This document shows positions 8,740-19,341 of a stretch of 32,225 nt of DNA, one piece after another. Source of the stretch: Candidatus Zhuqueibacterota bacterium. Lineage in GTDB: Bacteria; Zhuqueibacterota; Zhuqueibacteria; Residuimicrobiales; JAFGEC01. The notes below the pieces were generated by a model. The model had not been told where the DNA came from and ran no database searches. It was given only the letters and a program-made list of their open reading frames with translations. The translations under genes and the position numbers were made by a program. Numbering within the stretch: position 1 is the first letter of the stretch; each line of letters opens with the position of its first letter. The stretch is from contig JAFGEC010000213.1 in NCBI GenBank assembly GCA_016931775.1, positions 1-32,225 of the forward strand. The letters are read 5' to 3'.

Positions 8740-9256
8740 AAATATCTATTTTATGGGATTTATGGCTACCGGTAAAAGCCGGATCGGTTTTGAGCTTGCA
8801 TCTTTACTGAACTGGAAGTTTTACGATTCAGACGCGATCATCGAGAAAAAAGCCGGAAAATCCATTAGACGGATATTCCAACAGGACGGGGAGTTATTTT
8901 TTCGTAAACTTGAATCTGACGTTGTATATGAATTATCCCAACGGACCAACTGCGTTATTGCCTTGGGCGGCGGTGCCGTCGTGAATCCGGAAAACTGGCG
9001 GAAAATCTCGAATTCCGGGATCACCATCTGTCTAACGGCATCAAAGGAACTGATATTTAAACGGATTTACAGCAGGTCTGACAGGCCGCTGATGATTCAC
9101 GAATCTTCTGATGAACTGATGGAAAAAATTGAAAAAAAACTTGAGGAACGCAGCAAGTATTACCTTCGCGCTGCTTTTATTTTTGAAAATTCAGAGTCGA
9201 CAAAACCACGTGAACTGGCCCGTAATATTTACGAAAAATTGGTAAAGTACCCATGA
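8717..9256 (+). CDS. aroK: Shikimate kinase
   Basis: IYFMGFMATGKSRIGFELA (Walker A), FYDSDAIIEKKAG, IALGGGAV, RSDRPL. Apparent TTG start inside the aroC end. Confidence 0.93.
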   Translation: MLNPLDGKNIYFMGFMATGKSRIGFELASLLNWKFYDSDAIIEKKAGKSIRRIFQQDGELFFRKLESDVVYELSQRTNCVIALGGGAVVNPENWRKISNSGITICLTASKELIFKRIYSRSDRPLMIHESSDELMEKIEKKLEERSKYYLRAAFIFENSESTKPRELARNIYEKLVKYP

Positions 9257-10350
9257 TTGTCAACGTAAACTTGGGTGAAAGCAGCTATCCCATCCATATA
9301 CAGGCAGGCCAACTGAAGATGCTGCCGCAACTTGTGCGGGATTTCTTTGATGATGAAGGCCTTTTTGTTATTACAGATCAAAACGTCGCCGATCTATACG
9401 AGCAGAAATTAAAAAATTTATTGGAGCAAACCGGCTACCGCTATCATCTCCTGACTGTGCCGGCGGGAGAATCGTCTAAATCTTTCGCCGTCGTAAACGA
9501 ACTTTATACGCAACTTATCGAGAATAATGCTTCACGCAAATCCGCTGTTTTGGCATTCGGAGGTGGTGTTGTCGGTGATTTGGCCGGATTTGTGGCGGCT
9601 ACTTTTATGCGCGGCATCCGGTTTGCCCAGATTCCCACGACCATTCTCAGCCAGGTGGACAGCAGCGTGGGCGGCAAGGTCGGTGTCAATCATGCACTGG
9701 GTAAAAATCTTATCGGCGCATTTTATCAACCCGTGTTTGTACTGATCGATCCGGATGTTTTGGAAACGCTCGATCCGCGAGAACGTTACGCCGGTCTGGC
9801 CGAGGTGGTCAAGTACGGTTTGATCCAGGATCGCGGTTTTTATGAGCTTTTAAGAGAAAATTTATCCGCTATTCAATCCCTGCAAGATAAAGATTTGCTG
9901 GAAAAAGTTCTGGCAACCTGTTGCCGTATCAAGGCGGATGTGGTACAGCAGGATGAAAAGGAGGGGGGATGGCGTGCCGTGCTGAACTTTGGACACACCA
10001 TAGGCCACGCATTGGAGGCAGTCACCGGTTATGAAACACTGCTGCACGGTGAAGCCGTGATGTTCGGCATGCGGGGTGCTGTTTATCTCTCAATGGCAGG
10101 CGGGCATATCAGTAAAAAAACGGCACAGGAGAGCCTCCTGCTGGTGGATAAAATGATCCCTGCCGTCTCCCTGAAGGACATCACCGTAAATGATGTCCTG
10201 AACGCCATGCAACATGATAAAAAACGCTCTCAGGCGGGACAGCTTTGGGTGCTGCTCCAAAATATCGGCCAGGTCTTTCTTTCGCGAGATGTAGATGCTC
10301 GCCACGTCGCCGATGCGATTCGGTATGTGCTGGAGCAACAAACGCTTTGA
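9253..10350 (+). CDS. aroB: 3-dehydroquinate synthase
   Basis: AFGGGVVGDLAGFVAATFMRGI, QIPTTILSQVDSSVGGKVGVNH, NFGHTIGHALEA. ATGA overlap with aroK. Confidence 0.97.
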   Translation: MIVNVNLGESSYPIHIQAGQLKMLPQLVRDFFDDEGLFVITDQNVADLYEQKLKNLLEQTGYRYHLLTVPAGESSKSFAVVNELYTQLIENNASRKSAVLAFGGGVVGDLAGFVAATFMRGIRFAQIPTTILSQVDSSVGGKVGVNHALGKNLIGAFYQPVFVLIDPDVLETLDPRERYAGLAEVVKYGLIQDRGFYELLRENLSAIQSLQDKDLLEKVLATCCRIKADVVQQDEKEGGWRAVLNFGHTIGHALEAVTGYETLLHGEAVMFGMRGAVYLSMAGGHISKKTAQESLLLVDKMIPAVSLKDITVNDVLNAMQHDKKRSQAGQLWVLLQNIGQVFLSRDVDARHVADAIRYVLEQQTL

Positions 10351-10360
10351 CGGAGATAAT

Positions 10361-10834
10361 ATGTACAATATTTTGGTGGTACACGGACCAAATTTAAATT
10401 TGCTGGGGGAGCGGGAACCGGATGTTTATGGTGTTTTGACGCTCGCTGATATTGATAAGCGGATTAAATTACTTGCCACTGAGTTAAACGCACAGGTCAA
10501 ATGTTATCAATCCAATCACGAAGGTCAAATCATCGATTTTCTTCACGATAACCGTAAATGGTCCCACGGTCTGGTGATCAATCCCGGTGCATTGACACAT
10601 TACAGCTACGCCCTGCGTGATGCCATTGCCGCCATCCACATACCCGCCGTCGAAATACACTTGTCGAATATTTATGAGCGGGAAGCGTTCCGGCAGCATT
10701 CAGTGACCCTGGAAGTGTGTATCGGACAAAAATACGGCCGGGGATTGGAGAGTTACCTGGATGGTTTGCGGCTTTTGGTGGAGCACATGAGTGAGTTCGG
10801 TGAAAAGACAGAATTTGAAAAGAAATCTCAATGA
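10361..10834 (+). CDS. aroQ: 3-dehydroquinate dehydratase, type II
   Basis: ILVVHGPNLNLLGEREPDVYG, QSNHEGQIIDFLH, NPGALTHYSYALRDA. SD cggaga before ATG 10361; the track start (10295) lies inside aroB. Confidence 0.95.
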   Translation: MYNILVVHGPNLNLLGEREPDVYGVLTLADIDKRIKLLATELNAQVKCYQSNHEGQIIDFLHDNRKWSHGLVINPGALTHYSYALRDAIAAIHIPAVEIHLSNIYEREAFRQHSVTLEVCIGQKYGRGLESYLDGLRLLVEHMSEFGEKTEFEKKSQ

Positions 10835-11043
10835 ACGTGTGAGTCGTTCAATCCACATCATAAATAATGATAAAAAAAATGATTTTTTGCATTTGTCGTA
10901 TTGATGGTATAATGAAAATTATTGGTTTAAAAGGTACTCGATCGCGTATTCCAATTGTCTGCTTTTATATGGGAATGAATGTCAAAGATTTTTAGGATCA
11001 CTTTATCCTTGTCAGAAAATTCGTTGCCGGCGATCAGTCTATA

Positions 11044-11754
11044 TTATTTTTGCCTTAAATCCAAGACTTCGTTTACACGCATTTTATAAAACTTGCCGAT
11101 TGGAATTCCCTTATCCCCAATTTTAACCAAATTCCCTTCTATCTGCTTAATTTTTGCAATTGAAACCATATATGATTTATGCACTCTTGTAAATAATTTG
11201 CTCGGTAATTTTTTTTCAATCGCCGTCATTGTCTCGGCAACGACGAGCATTTTCTGATTTGTATAAACTTTGATGTAATTTCCGCACCCTTCGATGTATC
11301 TGATTTCTGAATATAAAACCTTGTGATTTATTTTATCCTCCTTTAAAAAAATATAGTCTTCCGTTGTTTCCTGAAGAGAACCTGATGTGCCTTTCTCTTC
11401 TGTCTTGTCAATAACTTTATTCACTGCTTTCAGAAATCTTGCGAATGAAAATGGCTTGAGTAAATAATCGACAACCGAAAACTCATAGCCTTGCAATGCA
11501 TATTCTGAATAAGCTGTTGTTATGATGATTTGTGGAGGAAAAGTCAGGGTTTTTAAAAATTCCAGGCCGTTTAATTCAGGCATTTTAATATCGAGGAACA
11601 TTAAATCGACCTTGTTTTGATGCAAGAAAGACAATGCCTCCAAAGCGTTATGACATGTTTTCAATAACTCCAATGAGGAAAGCGAAGAAATATATTTTTC
11701 CAGGACTCTATGGGCCAGCGGCTCATCATCCACGACAATACATTTGATTTTCAT
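11044..11754 (-). CDS. LytTR-family response regulator
   Basis: Receiver domain (VVDDEPLAHRVLEKYI, LMFLDIKMPELNGLEFL, DYLLKPFSFARFLKAV) plus LytTR domain (YIEGCGNYIKVYT, FTRVHKSYMVSIAKIKQIEGN). Confidence 0.95.
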   Translation of the reverse strand: MKIKCIVVDDEPLAHRVLEKYISSLSSLELLKTCHNALEALSFLHQNKVDLMFLDIKMPELNGLEFLKTLTFPPQIIITTAYSEYALQGYEFSVVDYLLKPFSFARFLKAVNKVIDKTEEKGTSGSLQETTEDYIFLKEDKINHKVLYSEIRYIEGCGNYIKVYTNQKMLVVAETMTAIEKKLPSKLFTRVHKSYMVSIAKIKQIEGNLVKIGDKGIPIGKFYKMRVNEVLDLRQK

Positions 11755-12764
11755 AGTTTGATCTTTAAATCAACTTTATAAGATTTTTGTTCTTCTTTTA
11801 TAAACAGTTTATGCCGATCAGGATACAATAATTCAAGCCTTCTTTTTACATTATTTAATCCGGATCCTAAAGATTGCCGCGGTACCGAACGGTCGTTTTC
11901 CGGTTTATTGTTTTCGACGGAAAACCTCAGATCATTTTTGAAAAGTCTTAAATCAATATGAACGTAATTATCCCCTGCAGATGCAGAAACGCCATGTTTA
12001 AAACTGTTTTCTACGAACGGGATGAGGAGCATGGGTGCGATTTTTTTTCCAATAATATCACCGGCAATATTGAATGTGATACCACTGTTGTTGCTCAACC
12101 GGAGTTTTTCCAACGATAAATAATTTTGTAAAAAATCGATCTCTTGAGTTAATTCGACTTTTTGTTTTTGAGCACTTTCCAACATGTATCGCATTAAACC
12201 GGATATCATCAAAATGACCTCAGGCACGCGCTTGGAGTTCTCCAGACTCAGTGCATATAAGTTGTTGAGTGTGTTAAAGAAAAAATGGGGATTTACCTGG
12301 GATTTTAATAATTCCAGTTCGGTTAACAGTTGTTTGGATTCGGCTTCCTGCAACTTTAATTGGTTTTTTACATTGTCTTTAAAGTATTGTAAAGTGGTTG
12401 AGAGAATGATGAAAAATAAAGCGGTCGCTGCGCCTGATGTGTGGGTGTCGGCATCTTTTTCAATAATGCGGATGAGAGCTTCCGCAAATAACTGAGAGCC
12501 GATGAGGATAATGATAATCAAGATAATATAAATCAGATACCGCTTTTGCTTGAAGAAGCGTTTTTGAATATAGAAATGCAGGTAAACCGGAATAATACCG
12601 GGCAGTATAACGATTGCTGATATTTTTAACGCATCTGAACAGGATTCCCAAATCATGACATTGAACATGAAAAAACCCAATCCGCAGATCCAATAAATTA
12701 AATGACGGAAAACCGGATTCCGCCACACCGATGTCATGAACCTGTTTTTCAGAGTGAATTTCAT
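11751..12764 (-). CDS. LytS/YehU-type sensor histidine kinase (His_kinase family)
   Basis: Multiple N-terminal TM segments, then LLKSQVNPHFFFNTLNNLYALSL and APMLLIPFVENSFKHGV. Overlaps the regulator by 4 nt. Confidence 0.93.
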   Translation of the reverse strand: MKFTLKNRFMTSVWRNPVFRHLIYWICGLGFFMFNVMIWESCSDALKISAIVILPGIIPVYLHFYIQKRFFKQKRYLIYIILIIIILIGSQLFAEALIRIIEKDADTHTSGAATALFFIILSTTLQYFKDNVKNQLKLQEAESKQLLTELELLKSQVNPHFFFNTLNNLYALSLENSKRVPEVILMISGLMRYMLESAQKQKVELTQEIDFLQNYLSLEKLRLSNNSGITFNIAGDIIGKKIAPMLLIPFVENSFKHGVSASAGDNYVHIDLRLFKNDLRFSVENNKPENDRSVPRQSLGSGLNNVKRRLELLYPDRHKLFIKEEQKSYKVDLKIKL

Positions 12765-12958
12765 AGGACAAATTTAGTATTTAAAATAATAGTAAACAAC
12801 CTGTTTTTGACGAACGTCCTTCACAAGGCGGCACACGATGTTTACCATTGAGGAGTGTCTGTTTGTCAGTTATTTTTTGATTCCTTTTTTAAAATCGACA
12901 ATTTTCACACGTCCAAAACAATTAAACTTAATATAACATTTAACCGGAGAAACAAACG

Positions 12959-13831
12959 ATGCAATTATCAATAAAAAATCTTTGTAAAACTTACAACAAT
13001 GGTATTGTTGCACTCGACAACGTTTCGCTTGAAATTTGTAACGGATTATTCGGTTTGCTGGGTCCAAATGGTGCCGGTAAATCGACCCTGATGAGAACAA
13101 TTGCTACGCTGCAGGAAGCGGATTCCGGTGAAATCACCCTGGGTGAGATTGATGTTCTGCGCCAGAAAATGGAGGTTAAAAAAATACTGGGTTACCTGCC
13201 GCAAAATTTTGGATTTTATCCCAAAGACAATGCTTTTAACCTGCTCGAACATTTTACCTTGCTTAAAGGCGTGCGAGAGAAAAAAAGCCGAAGAAAAAAA
13301 GTTACGGAACTGCTGCAACGGGTGAACCTGTGGGAGCAGAGAAAACAAAAATTGGGCAGTTTTTCCAATGGTATGCGCCAAAGGTTTGGGATTGCACTGG
13401 CTTTGTTAGGGCATCCCAAATTGATTATTGTCGACGAGCCTACCGCCGGCTTGGATCCGGCAGAGCAAATTCGATTTCATAATCTTTTGAGCGAAATTGG
13501 CGAAAATATTGTCGTCGTTCTTTCCACGCATATTGTCGATGATGTAAGTGATCTTTGTGCCAATATGGCGATTATCGATCAGGGTCAGATTGTGATGCAA
13601 GGTTCCACGATTCTTGCCCTGACCCGATTAATGGGAAAAATATGGGAAAAAGAAATTCCAAAGTCTGATTTATTGCAATATCAAGAAAACTATAACATTC
13701 TTTCAACACGCCTTTTTGCCGGTAAAACTTTTATTCGTGTCCATTCCGACACTTTTCCTGAAAATGGATTTTACCCTGGTGATGTGACTCTGCAGGATGT
13801 GTATTTTTATCATTTAAAAAAATGTGCCTGA
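12959..13831 (+). CDS. ABC transporter ATP-binding protein
   Basis: Walker A GLLGPNGAGKSTL, signature FSNGMRQR, Walker B LIIVDEPTAGLDP. SD ggag upstream. Confidence 0.96.
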   Translation: MQLSIKNLCKTYNNGIVALDNVSLEICNGLFGLLGPNGAGKSTLMRTIATLQEADSGEITLGEIDVLRQKMEVKKILGYLPQNFGFYPKDNAFNLLEHFTLLKGVREKKSRRKKVTELLQRVNLWEQRKQKLGSFSNGMRQRFGIALALLGHPKLIIVDEPTAGLDPAEQIRFHNLLSEIGENIVVVLSTHIVDDVSDLCANMAIIDQGQIVMQGSTILALTRLMGKIWEKEIPKSDLLQYQENYNILSTRLFAGKTFIRVHSDTFPENGFYPGDVTLQDVYFYHLKKCA

Positions 13832-13851
13832 AATCATAGGAGCGGAATTCC

Positions 13852-16800
13852 ATGTTCAAGACTATTTTTATCACTGAGTTTAAAAACAACCTGAGAAGCG
13901 TTACATTTTTCATCTTTACCGGAATCTTTTTGGTTTTGGTTCACATGTTTGCTTCAAACACCGATCCCTCAATCGGAATTATTATGCCCGTCGGAAGGGA
14001 ATGGCATAACGCACCGCTGGTTATTGCACGGTTGTTCGCCTTTATGAGTGTGTATGGTATTTTATTCAGCATTATTATTGTCGGCAGATCCGTTCAAAAA
14101 GATTATAAAACCGGTATATTTGAATTTTTCTTTACAATTCCGCTCACTAAAACCGCCTACCTCGGCGGACGATTGTTGGGCTCACTTTTAGCAAATTTTT
14201 TAATTTTTTCGGGAATAATTATCGGACTTTTTACAGGATGTTTTGTGATTGACCACGCGTATTACGGTCCTTTCAGCTTTACCGGATTCTTGATTCCTGC
14301 TGTTGTTATTCTTGTCCCCAACCTTTTATTGATCGGCGCTATTTTCTTTTCTCTTGCCACTTTGACACGAAAAATGATAACGACCTATGTTGCAGGCGTA
14401 ATATTTATGCTCATTTACGGTTTTATGTCGTTTGGACTTTATTTTATGGAGAACGATACTTTCAGGATACTGGCTGATCCATTTGCCATTTTTCCCTTGA
14501 GCGACCTGACAAAATATTGGACGGTTTCTGATATCAATAATAATCTGATGCCGCTTTCCGAACTGTTGCTGTTCAATCGGATTATATGGACAACCGTGAG
14601 TTGTTTAATACTGTATTTTACCTGGAATAAATTTAAATTTGTCTCTGCTATTGAACCCAAAATCCATAAAGATACGATTGTTCATCGCGAGTCTGAGTCA
14701 GAAGCCACCGACGTATCCGGATCACCAAGCATTTTTGTACTCGATGACTCGTTTGGTTTTCGGCTCATAAAGTGCTTCTGTCTTGCAGGCCGTGAATTTA
14801 AGCGCTTGGCATTACATCCGGCATTTTTAATTCTTACGGCACTGGCAATGATCAACCTGGTGATAAACTTTTACGGCAATGTGGGCGTTACTTCAAACAA
14901 CCTGTATCCGCTCACGTCATGGTTTCTCGAACAAACCGAACTGATGTGGATTTATTTGATACCTTTGATTATATTTTTGGGTGGGGTCATTGTATGGCGC
15001 GAACGGGATAACCATTCCCAGCAGCTTTATGATACTCTTCCTGTACCGGATTGGACAAGCTATCTTTCAAAGCTCCTGGCGTTGGCAGCCATCATCTTTT
15101 TCTATTTATTGATCACCATGTTTACCGGGATAATCTCACAGATTTTTATTTTCAGCTGGACTGATATTGATTTGGATTTGTATATAAAATATCTGTTTGG
15201 TATTGATTTTCTAAACTACATGCATTTAGCAGTCGTTGTTTTATTGATACAAAATCTTGTTGAAAATAAATACATGGGATTCTTTTTTTGCACTCTTTAT
15301 TTTTTTTTGGATGTTTTGATATTTATCGTTTTTAAATACGACAATATTTTGTTTCGATACGGCCATGTCCCGGCGTTTTCTTATTCAAATATCAACGGTT
15401 TTGGACACTTTGCGCCAATGATTATATGGTATTCGGTTTATTGGCTGTTCTTTGCATTTGTTTTAGGTATTATTTCTTCACTTTTGTGGCGGCGCAATGA
15501 AGAAACACACTTGAAATATCGAATAAAAGCGGCCGTTTTGGGCATGTCGACATTTCAAAAAATCTCACTGGCTTTTTTATTATTTGTGTTTTTTGTGATG
15601 GGAGCCAATATTTATTGGAACAAATACATCCTCAATCAATATGTGTCCGAAAAAAATATTCACCGGATGCAGGCTGATTACGAAAATAACTATTCAAAAT
15701 TTAAATATCTATCACAGCCTCAAATGGAACACGTCGATCTGGCAGTGGATTTTGTCCCCCATCAACGGGACGCTTTTTTACGTGGTTACTATGTCCTTGT
15801 AAACAAGTCTGACAGCGCTCTTGATACAATTATTGTGAACCTGCCGGATCTAAAAATCTCGAAAATTAACCACTTGAATTTCTCTGAAGAATCTGATCTC
15901 ACTTTTCAGGGTGCGGAATTCGGTTTTCGTATGTACAAGTTGAAAACGCCACTGTTTCCCGGAAAAAAAATCCGGCTAAAATTTGACCTTGAAGCAAAAA
16001 CCTTCGGATTTACCGACAATAATCCAAAAAACGAATTGGTCCGGAACGGAAGTTTTATTGGACCGTCCGAAAGCGGTACAAATGATTATCTGCCGGTTAT
16101 CGGTTACAATTCACATTATGAATTGAGAAAAAACTATAACAGGAAAAAATATGGATTACCGGTACGTCCGGAACTGCCGGCCGCTGAGAACGCTGAAAAA
16201 ATGACAGATGCTTTTTTTGTAACCTATGAAGGCATTTTCAGTACCAGCCTCCCTCAGACAATTATTGCCAGTGGTGATCTTGTTAAACACTGGACGGAAA
16301 ACGGCCGGAATTACTATTTTTACAAATCAGATGTTCCCGTGCAAAATCAGGATATCGTTTGTATATCAGGTGAATTTGAAATTGCCGCTGCGGAACATGA
16401 CGGTATAAAAATAGAGGTTTATTATCATAAAAAACATCCCTGGAATATACAAAGGATAATGAAGGGCGCCAAGGGCGCTCTGGATTATTGTTCAAAGAAT
16501 TTCGGCCGATACCCCTATTCATCCATGCGAATCGTCGAGGTTCCGAATTATTTTTGGTTCGGCGCATATTCACCGACTTCATTGATTGTTTGGAATGAGA
16601 AAGCCGGATTTGTCAGCAATATTAAAGAGCCGGATGATGTTGATAATCTTTACGGCATAACCGCACACGAAATCGCACATGATTGGTGGCCGGGTAAAAT
16701 TTTACCGGTCCGGATTGAAGGAATGGAACTGCTGTCGGAAGCCATCGCACAATACGTCTGGATCATGTGTCTGGAAAAAGAGTATGGCAAAACGATGGCT

Positions 16801-17439
16801 CGAAAACGGTTGCGCCGGGAAATGAATGATTATTTAAGCGGACGCAACAGGGATACAACAGGGGAACGGCCGCTGGCGCAAAGCTATTTTCGTTATTATC
16901 TGACATATGCGAAAAGTATGATCGCCATGTATGCGTTGCAGGATAACATCGGTGAAGAAAATGTGAATTTGGCATTAGAGAGAATAATAAATGCGTATAA
17001 ATACCGTGATGACAAAAGGTTAAAACCGTCGGATCTGCTGAATGCGTTCCGGGAAAATACTCCGGATAGTCTTTTATACGTTATTAGAGATTTCTTTGAA
17101 ACGATAACCCTTTATGAAAACAAGGCGCTCTCCGCCGAATATGAATTGCTGGAAAACGGCCAATATGTTATTAATTTGGCTGTCTCGGCACACAAATTTC
17201 GAGCGGACAGCGCTGGAATTCAGAGGGAAATCCCATTGAATGACAATATCTATATCGGCGTGCTGGATGAAAAAAATGACGAACTCTATTTGAAAAAACA
17301 TAAATTCACTCAAAATGTAAAGAATCTTGAGATTTTTGTTGAAAAAAAACCGGCACGGGCAGGAATTGATCCATTTTTGATTTTAATTGACAGGGACCGG
17401 ACGGATAATGTAATTAAAGTAAAAAAAGGTTCCAATTGA
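13852..17439 (+). CDS. ABC-2 type permease fused to C-terminal M1-family (gluzincin) metallopeptidase domain
   Basis: 1195 aa. Two hydrophobic TM blocks (about aa 1-260 and 310-590), then a large soluble region with HEIAHDWWPG (HEIAH encoded at 16666-16680) and downstream LLSEAIAQY. Confidence 0.9.
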   Translation: MFKTIFITEFKNNLRSVTFFIFTGIFLVLVHMFASNTDPSIGIIMPVGREWHNAPLVIARLFAFMSVYGILFSIIIVGRSVQKDYKTGIFEFFFTIPLTKTAYLGGRLLGSLLANFLIFSGIIIGLFTGCFVIDHAYYGPFSFTGFLIPAVVILVPNLLLIGAIFFSLATLTRKMITTYVAGVIFMLIYGFMSFGLYFMENDTFRILADPFAIFPLSDLTKYWTVSDINNNLMPLSELLLFNRIIWTTVSCLILYFTWNKFKFVSAIEPKIHKDTIVHRESESEATDVSGSPSIFVLDDSFGFRLIKCFCLAGREFKRLALHPAFLILTALAMINLVINFYGNVGVTSNNLYPLTSWFLEQTELMWIYLIPLIIFLGGVIVWRERDNHSQQLYDTLPVPDWTSYLSKLLALAAIIFFYLLITMFTGIISQIFIFSWTDIDLDLYIKYLFGIDFLNYMHLAVVVLLIQNLVENKYMGFFFCTLYFFLDVLIFIVFKYDNILFRYGHVPAFSYSNINGFGHFAPMIIWYSVYWLFFAFVLGIISSLLWRRNEETHLKYRIKAAVLGMSTFQKISLAFLLFVFFVMGANIYWNKYILNQYVSEKNIHRMQADYENNYSKFKYLSQPQMEHVDLAVDFVPHQRDAFLRGYYVLVNKSDSALDTIIVNLPDLKISKINHLNFSEESDLTFQGAEFGFRMYKLKTPLFPGKKIRLKFDLEAKTFGFTDNNPKNELVRNGSFIGPSESGTNDYLPVIGYNSHYELRKNYNRKKYGLPVRPELPAAENAEKMTDAFFVTYEGIFSTSLPQTIIASGDLVKHWTENGRNYYFYKSDVPVQNQDIVCISGEFEIAAAEHDGIKIEVYYHKKHPWNIQRIMKGAKGALDYCSKNFGRYPYSSMRIVEVPNYFWFGAYSPTSLIVWNEKAGFVSNIKEPDDVDNLYGITAHEIAHDWWPGKILPVRIEGMELLSEAIAQYVWIMCLEKEYGKTMARKRLRREMNDYLSGRNRDTTGERPLAQSYFRYYLTYAKSMIAMYALQDNIGEENVNLALERIINAYKYRDDKRLKPSDLLNAFRENTPDSLLYVIRDFFETITLYENKALSAEYELLENGQYVINLAVSAHKFRADSAGIQREIPLNDNIYIGVLDEKNDELYLKKHKFTQNVKNLEIFVEKKPARAGIDPFLILIDRDRTDNVIKVKKGSN

Positions 17440-17631
17440 TTTAGCTCTATAATAATGATCCCTGCCGGCGTCTTTAAAAAGATGTCCTGGTTGAAGGAAT
17501 AAAAACTGTCTGCAATATGGGCATCGTTTGTACCGTTTTACTCAAAAAAATAACTTGTTCGAATCCCGAAATAGTATTTGTTTTTTCATCCTCATAATAC
17601 TATATTTGTTGCAATATTATAGGAGCGTTTT

Positions 17632-19341
17632 TTGCAGAATCAGATCATCGCGGACATTTTTTCCCGCTTTGCCGATGTCCTTGAATTTAAAGGAGAGCTG
17701 GGATTCAAGATCAACGCCTACCGCAAGGCAGCGCGCGTATTAAGTGAACTCGATGAGGATATCGAAAAAATATGGAAAGAGAAACGTCTGGAACAGGTAC
17801 CGGGAATCGGAAGAGGGCTGGCTGAAAAAATTGATGCCTATTTATCCACCGGACAGATTCCGCAGTTTGAAAAAGCCATGCTAAATGTGCCCGGTGATTT
17901 ATTTAAATTATTGAGCATCCAGAATTACGGTCCAAAAACAGCTGCGCTGGCTTATAAAGAACTGGCTGTCGGCACCCTGGAAGATTTGAAAAGCGCCCTG
18001 GACAGCGGTGAACTGGCCAAACTGCCGGGCATGGGTGAAAAAAAAGTCGAAAATATCCGCAAGGGTCTCGATCTTTTGCAAACATCGGAAAGCAGGATTT
18101 CTATTGGTCTGGCTTTGCCTCTGGTGGATGGGATTGTGGAATTTCTCAAAAAAGATAAAAATGTGAAAAAAATTACCGCCGCCGGGTCGGTTAGACGGTT
18201 CCGGGAGACCGTGCACGATGTGGATATTCTCGCAGCCGCTGAAAACGGTGCGGAGCTTATTCAGAAATTTTCCCGTATGCCTGAAGTGAGTCAGGTTCTC
18301 GGTGCCGGTGAAACCAAAGGCAGTGTTGTTTTACAGGACCGTTACCAGGTCGACCTCCGCGTGGTCAAACCGGACAGCTTTGGCGCGGCACAACAATATT
18401 TTACCGGCTCCAAGGCACATAATGTCCGGTTACGTGAGATTGCTAAAAAACAAGGTTATAAAATCAACGAATATGGCATTTTTAAAGGCGACCAAAAACT
18501 GGGCGGTGGCAGGGAAGAGGACATTTACAGTCTTTTGGACATGCAGTGGATCCCTCCTGAGCTGCGTGAGGATCGCGGAGAAATTGAAGCCGCTTTAAGC
18601 AATCGTATTCCAAGACTGGTGGAACGGGAAGATATACGCGCTGATCTGCACATCCATTCCAATTACAGCGACGGCCATCTCACGCTTGTCGATATGGCAC
18701 GCACAGTTGCATCTATGGGCTATTCCTATATGTGCTTTTGCGACCATTCCAAAGCCGCCCGCTATGCCAACGGACTGGATGAAAAACGATTGTTGAAACA
18801 GATCGAGGAAATAAAAAAACTGAACGAACAATTGGAGCGGTTTACCATTCTTGCCGGATGTGAGGTTGATATTTTACCCGACGGTTCTCTGGATTTTGAC
18901 GACAGTATCCTGGCACAGCTGGATTTTGTCGTGGCCTCTATCCATTTGGCGTTCAAAACCGATCCGACACAACGTACGCTGGCAGCCATTCATAACCGGT
19001 ATGTAGATGTCATCGGCCATCCGACCGGCCGCCTGTTGTCTCGCCGGGAGGGATTTGAGATTCAAATGGATGCAGTGATTAAAGCCGCCGCCCAGACGGG
19101 AACAGCACTGGAAGTGAACTCTTATTGGGACCGGCTCGATCTATCGGATTTGAATGTAAAAAACGCGGTAAATAAAGACGTTAAAATATGTATTAATACG
19201 GATGCTCACGCTAGAGAGCATCTGCCTATGATGGCTCTGGGTGTCGGAACCGCCCGTCGGGGATGGGCCGGTAAAAAAGATGTGATCAACACCATGACGG
19301 TTGAGGAATTAAAACAGTGGCAAAAGCGAAACCGCGCTTGA
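17632..19341 (+). CDS. polX: DNA polymerase X family with C-terminal PHP domain (DNA polymerase/3'-5' exonuclease PolX)
   Basis: N-terminal HhH ([12 protein letters not shown]), pol beta-like [24 protein letters not shown] motifs [24 protein letters not shown]. Apparent TTG start. Confidence 0.93.
   Translation: MQNQIIADIFSRFADVLEFKGELGFKINAYRKAARVLSELDEDIEKIWKEKRLEQVPGIGRGLAEKIDAYLSTGQIPQFEKAMLNVPGDLFKLLSIQNYGPKTAALAYKELAVGTLEDLKSALDSGELAKLPGMGEKKVENIRKGLDLLQTSESRISIGLALPLVDGIVEFLKKDKNVKKITAAGSVRRFRETVHDVDILAAAENGAELIQKFSRMPEVSQVLGAGETKGSVVLQDRYQVDLRVVKPDSFGAAQQYFTGSKAHNVRLREIAKKQGYKINEYGIFKGDQKLGGGREEDIYSLLDMQWIPPELREDRGEIEAALSNRIPRLVEREDIRADLHIHSNYSDGHLTLVDMARTVASMGYSYMCFCDHSKAARYANGLDEKRLLKQIEEIKKLNEQLERFTILAGCEVDILPDGSLDFDDSILAQLDFVVASIHLAFKTDPTQRTLAAIHNRYVDVIGHPTGRLLSRREGFEIQMDAVIKAAAQTGTALEVNSYWDRLDLSDLNVKNAVNKDVKICINTDAHAREHLPMMALGVGTARRGWAGKKDVINTMTVEELKQWQKRNRA

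Noticed and set aside
10870-10895. A8/T6 palindrome after aroQ as possible bidirectional terminator
   Set aside because: Purely A/T stem with minimal loop; not stable enough to call a terminator.
17564-17580. tRNA T-arm-like string ttgttcgaatcccg
   Set aside because: No acceptor stem, D-arm or anticodon arm can be placed around it; likely chance.
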